A DNA stretch of 64,000 nt from Myxococcales bacterium (GTDB lineage: Bacteria > Myxococcota_A > Polyangia > Haliangiales > Haliangiaceae): contig JAQBQE010000036.1 in assembly GCA_028287135.1 (NCBI GenBank), positions 1 to 64,000 on the forward strand. The letters are read 5' to 3'. The notes beneath the pieces are model-generated. The model was given only the letters and a program-made list of their open reading frames with translations, had not been told where the DNA came from and searched no databases. This document shows, one piece after another, positions 62,717-64,000 of the stretch (position 1 is its first letter; each line of letters begins with the position of its first letter). Both the position numbers and the translations under genes were made by a program.

Positions 62717-62887
62717 GCTTGTAGTTGACGGTGCGCGTGCCGCGCGGTAAAGGATGTATCACGGGTGCTCGCGGAAGGATGTGCAGCGTCCTTCGAGGTG
62801 GGCAGGTCGAATTCAGTTCGGGCCTCGATCCCGGCCAGCTGGGCCGGGTGTCACACCAAGAAGGTATCGAGGGGGTGGAGGTAAGGC

Positions 62888-63580
62888 ATGCGCTCGGCGA
62901 TCGTCCTCTTAAGTGGTGGTCTTGATTCAGCGACTGTAGCGGCCGTTGCACGTCGCGACGGCTACGCCATCCACGCGATCAGCTTTCGCTACGGACAACG
63001 GCATGCGGTCGAGGTCGCAGCCGCGGAACGCGTGGCCCGGCACCTTCGCGTGACAAGTCATAGGACGATCGAGTTGGACCTTCGGGCGATGGGGGGCTCG
63101 GCACTGACCGCGGACATTGACGTGCCCAAAGGCCGAAGCGGTGACGAGATGTCCAACAACATCCCGAGCACCTACGTACCAGCACGGAACACCATCTTCC
63201 TCTCCCACGCACTGGGGTTTGCGGAGGTCATTGGAGCGCGAGACATCTTCATCGGCGTGAACGCGCTGGACTACAGCGGCTATCCCGATTGCCGCCCGGC
63301 ATTCGTGTCCGCCTTCGAGCATCTCGCGAATCTTGCGACAAAAGCCGGCGTAGACGGCTCGGCGTTCAAACTGCACGCACCGCTGATCTCCATGTCGAAA
63401 GCAGAGATCATTCGACTGGGCATCTCGCTCGGTGTCGACTACGGGGTCACTTCGAGTTGCTACGATCCGACCGCGGACGGGAAGGCTTGTGGTCAGTGCG
63501 ACTCGTGCCACCTTAGGCTTCGAGGCTTTGCTGAGAATCAGCTCGCAGATCCAATCCATTACGTCGGGCGTGCGGCATGA
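62888..63580 (+). CDS. queC: 7-cyano-7-deazaguanine (preQ0) synthase QueC
   Basis: The product is 230 residues from ATG 62888, with GGAGG 8-12 bp upstream. The ATP pyrophosphatase loop is [20 protein letters not shown], and further marks are [54 protein letters not shown] and the zinc site [20 protein letters not shown] with four cysteines. QueC makes preQ0 from 7-carboxy-7-deazaguanine, ammonia and ATP, for queuosine or for deazaguanine-modified DNA. The queE start overlaps its stop (ATGA). Confidence 0.96.
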   Translation: MRSAIVLLSGGLDSATVAAVARRDGYAIHAISFRYGQRHAVEVAAAERVARHLRVTSHRTIELDLRAMGGSALTADIDVPKGRSGDEMSNNIPSTYVPARNTIFLSHALGFAEVIGARDIFIGVNALDYSGYPDCRPAFVSAFEHLANLATKAGVDGSAFKLHAPLISMSKAEIIRLGISLGVDYGVTSSCYDPTADGKACGQCDSCHLRLRGFAENQLADPIHYVGRAA

Positions 63581-64000
63581 GGTACGCAGTCAAGGAAATT
63601 TTTTACACGCTGCAAGGCGAAGGGATTAACGCTGGTCGTTCGGCGGTCTTCTTGCGGTTCAGTGGCTGCAATTTGTGGTCGGGACGGTCAGAGCATCGCG
63701 ACAGCGCGATCGGATCATGCAGTCGATGGTGCGATACCGATTTTCTTGGCATGGACGGGACGAACGGAGGTCGCTACACGCTTAGCGAACTCACCGACGC
63801 TGTCGACTCCTGTTGGCCGCACGCTGACGGGAAACGGTTCGTCGTCTGTACCGGCGGCGAGCCCCTGCTACAGGTGGACGAGCCTCTAATCGAAGCTCTT
63901 CACGCTCGCGGCTTCGAAATTGCGGTTGAGACCAACGGTACCATTCAGGCGCCGGCAGGGATTGATTGGGTGTGTGTCAGCCCAAAGGCCGGCACGAAGC
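63577..64000 (+). CDS. queE: 7-carboxy-7-deazaguanine synthase QueE, 3' partial
   Basis: The frame runs off the window after about 141 residues. The start [32 protein letters not shown] and [10 protein letters not shown] are typical QueE, a radical-SAM enzyme that rearranges 6-carboxytetrahydropterin. [20 protein letters not shown] (the GGEP SAM motif) and IAVETNGT follow. The cluster cysteines are spaced C-x16-C-x3-C (residues 31, 48, 52), wider than the usual C-x3-C-x2-C and than the C-x14-C-x2-C of the Burkholderia-type enzyme. Coupled to queC. Confidence 0.93.
   Translation, partial: MRYAVKEIFYTLQGEGINAGRSAVFLRFSGCNLWSGRSEHRDSAIGSCSRWCDTDFLGMDGTNGGRYTLSELTDAVDSCWPHADGKRFVVCTGGEPLLQVDEPLIEALHARGFEIAVETNGTIQAPAGIDWVCVSPKAGTK

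Noticed and set aside
62717-62887. preQ1 riboswitch upstream of queC
   Set aside because: I could not find a preQ1-type stem-loop with the A-rich tail; only an ordinary Shine-Dalgarno sequence is evident.

Overview
The window is 64 kb of GC-rich DNA (visibly about two-thirds G+C, with strong G/C third-position bias) that looks like a chromosome segment from a member of the Myxococcota, probably an uncultured Polyangia/Haliangium-like lineage. The basis is the gene set: an AgmX/PglI-family energy transducer, a giant TPR protein, three Hanks-type Ser/Thr kinases with membrane segments, many short lipoproteins with Gly/Asp-rich linkers, an IgGFc-binding-type lipoprotein, an FHA-GAF adenylate cyclase and a contractile-injection-type effector. 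No rRNA or species-specific marker is present, so the assignment is inference.

Layout. (1) 1-21 kb, mostly plus strand: the 3' end of an AgmX/PglI (GltG/GltJ-like) gene, a TPR lipoprotein (AglT/GltE-like) and a 3992-residue TPR protein (AgmK/GltI-like). These resemble parts of the Myxococcus gliding/Glt envelope machine. They are separated by a GxxExxY gene embedded in repeats, a kinase-SUMF1 fusion and a vWA lipoprotein, and followed by small envelope proteins. (2) 21-26.3 kb: adenylate cyclase, tRNA-Leu(CAG), a sigma-70 gene broken by one stop codon, and a divergent GlxA-type regulator/isonitrile hydratase-like pair. (3) 26.5-34.2 kb: a 1966-residue effector-like protein with an adenosine-deaminase-type domain, translationally coupled to a zinc-ribbon pentapeptide-repeat protein. 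The two share a C-terminal module. (4) 34.2-47 kb: lipoproteins, two kinases, a 430-bp structured repeat, a redoxin-like/XdhC/MobA-like operon, an NHL lipoprotein, a HExxH membrane protein and a GNAT. (5) 47.0-54.8 kb: an integrated element at tRNA-Phe(GAA), bounded by a 51-bp direct repeat. It carries a decayed integrase, HigBA, a sulfatase with a broken formylglycine-generating enzyme, and a nucleotidyltransferase/small-ORF toxin-antitoxin-like pair. (6) 54.8-59.3 kb: urease operon ureD-ureAB(fused)-ureC-ureF-ureG on the minus strand, without ureE. (7) 59.4-64 kb: lower-GC DNA with a PD-(D/E)xK nuclease coupled to a DndB/DpdB-like protein, an Xre regulator, and divergent queC-queE (preQ0 synthesis) running off the window. 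This looks like the edge of a DNA-modification/defence island.

The most promising material for something undescribed is the deaminase effector and its pentapeptide-repeat partner (26.5-34.2 kb), followed by the preQ0/DndB-like/nuclease edge (59.4-64 kb). All functional calls come from reading the sequence; no database search was run.
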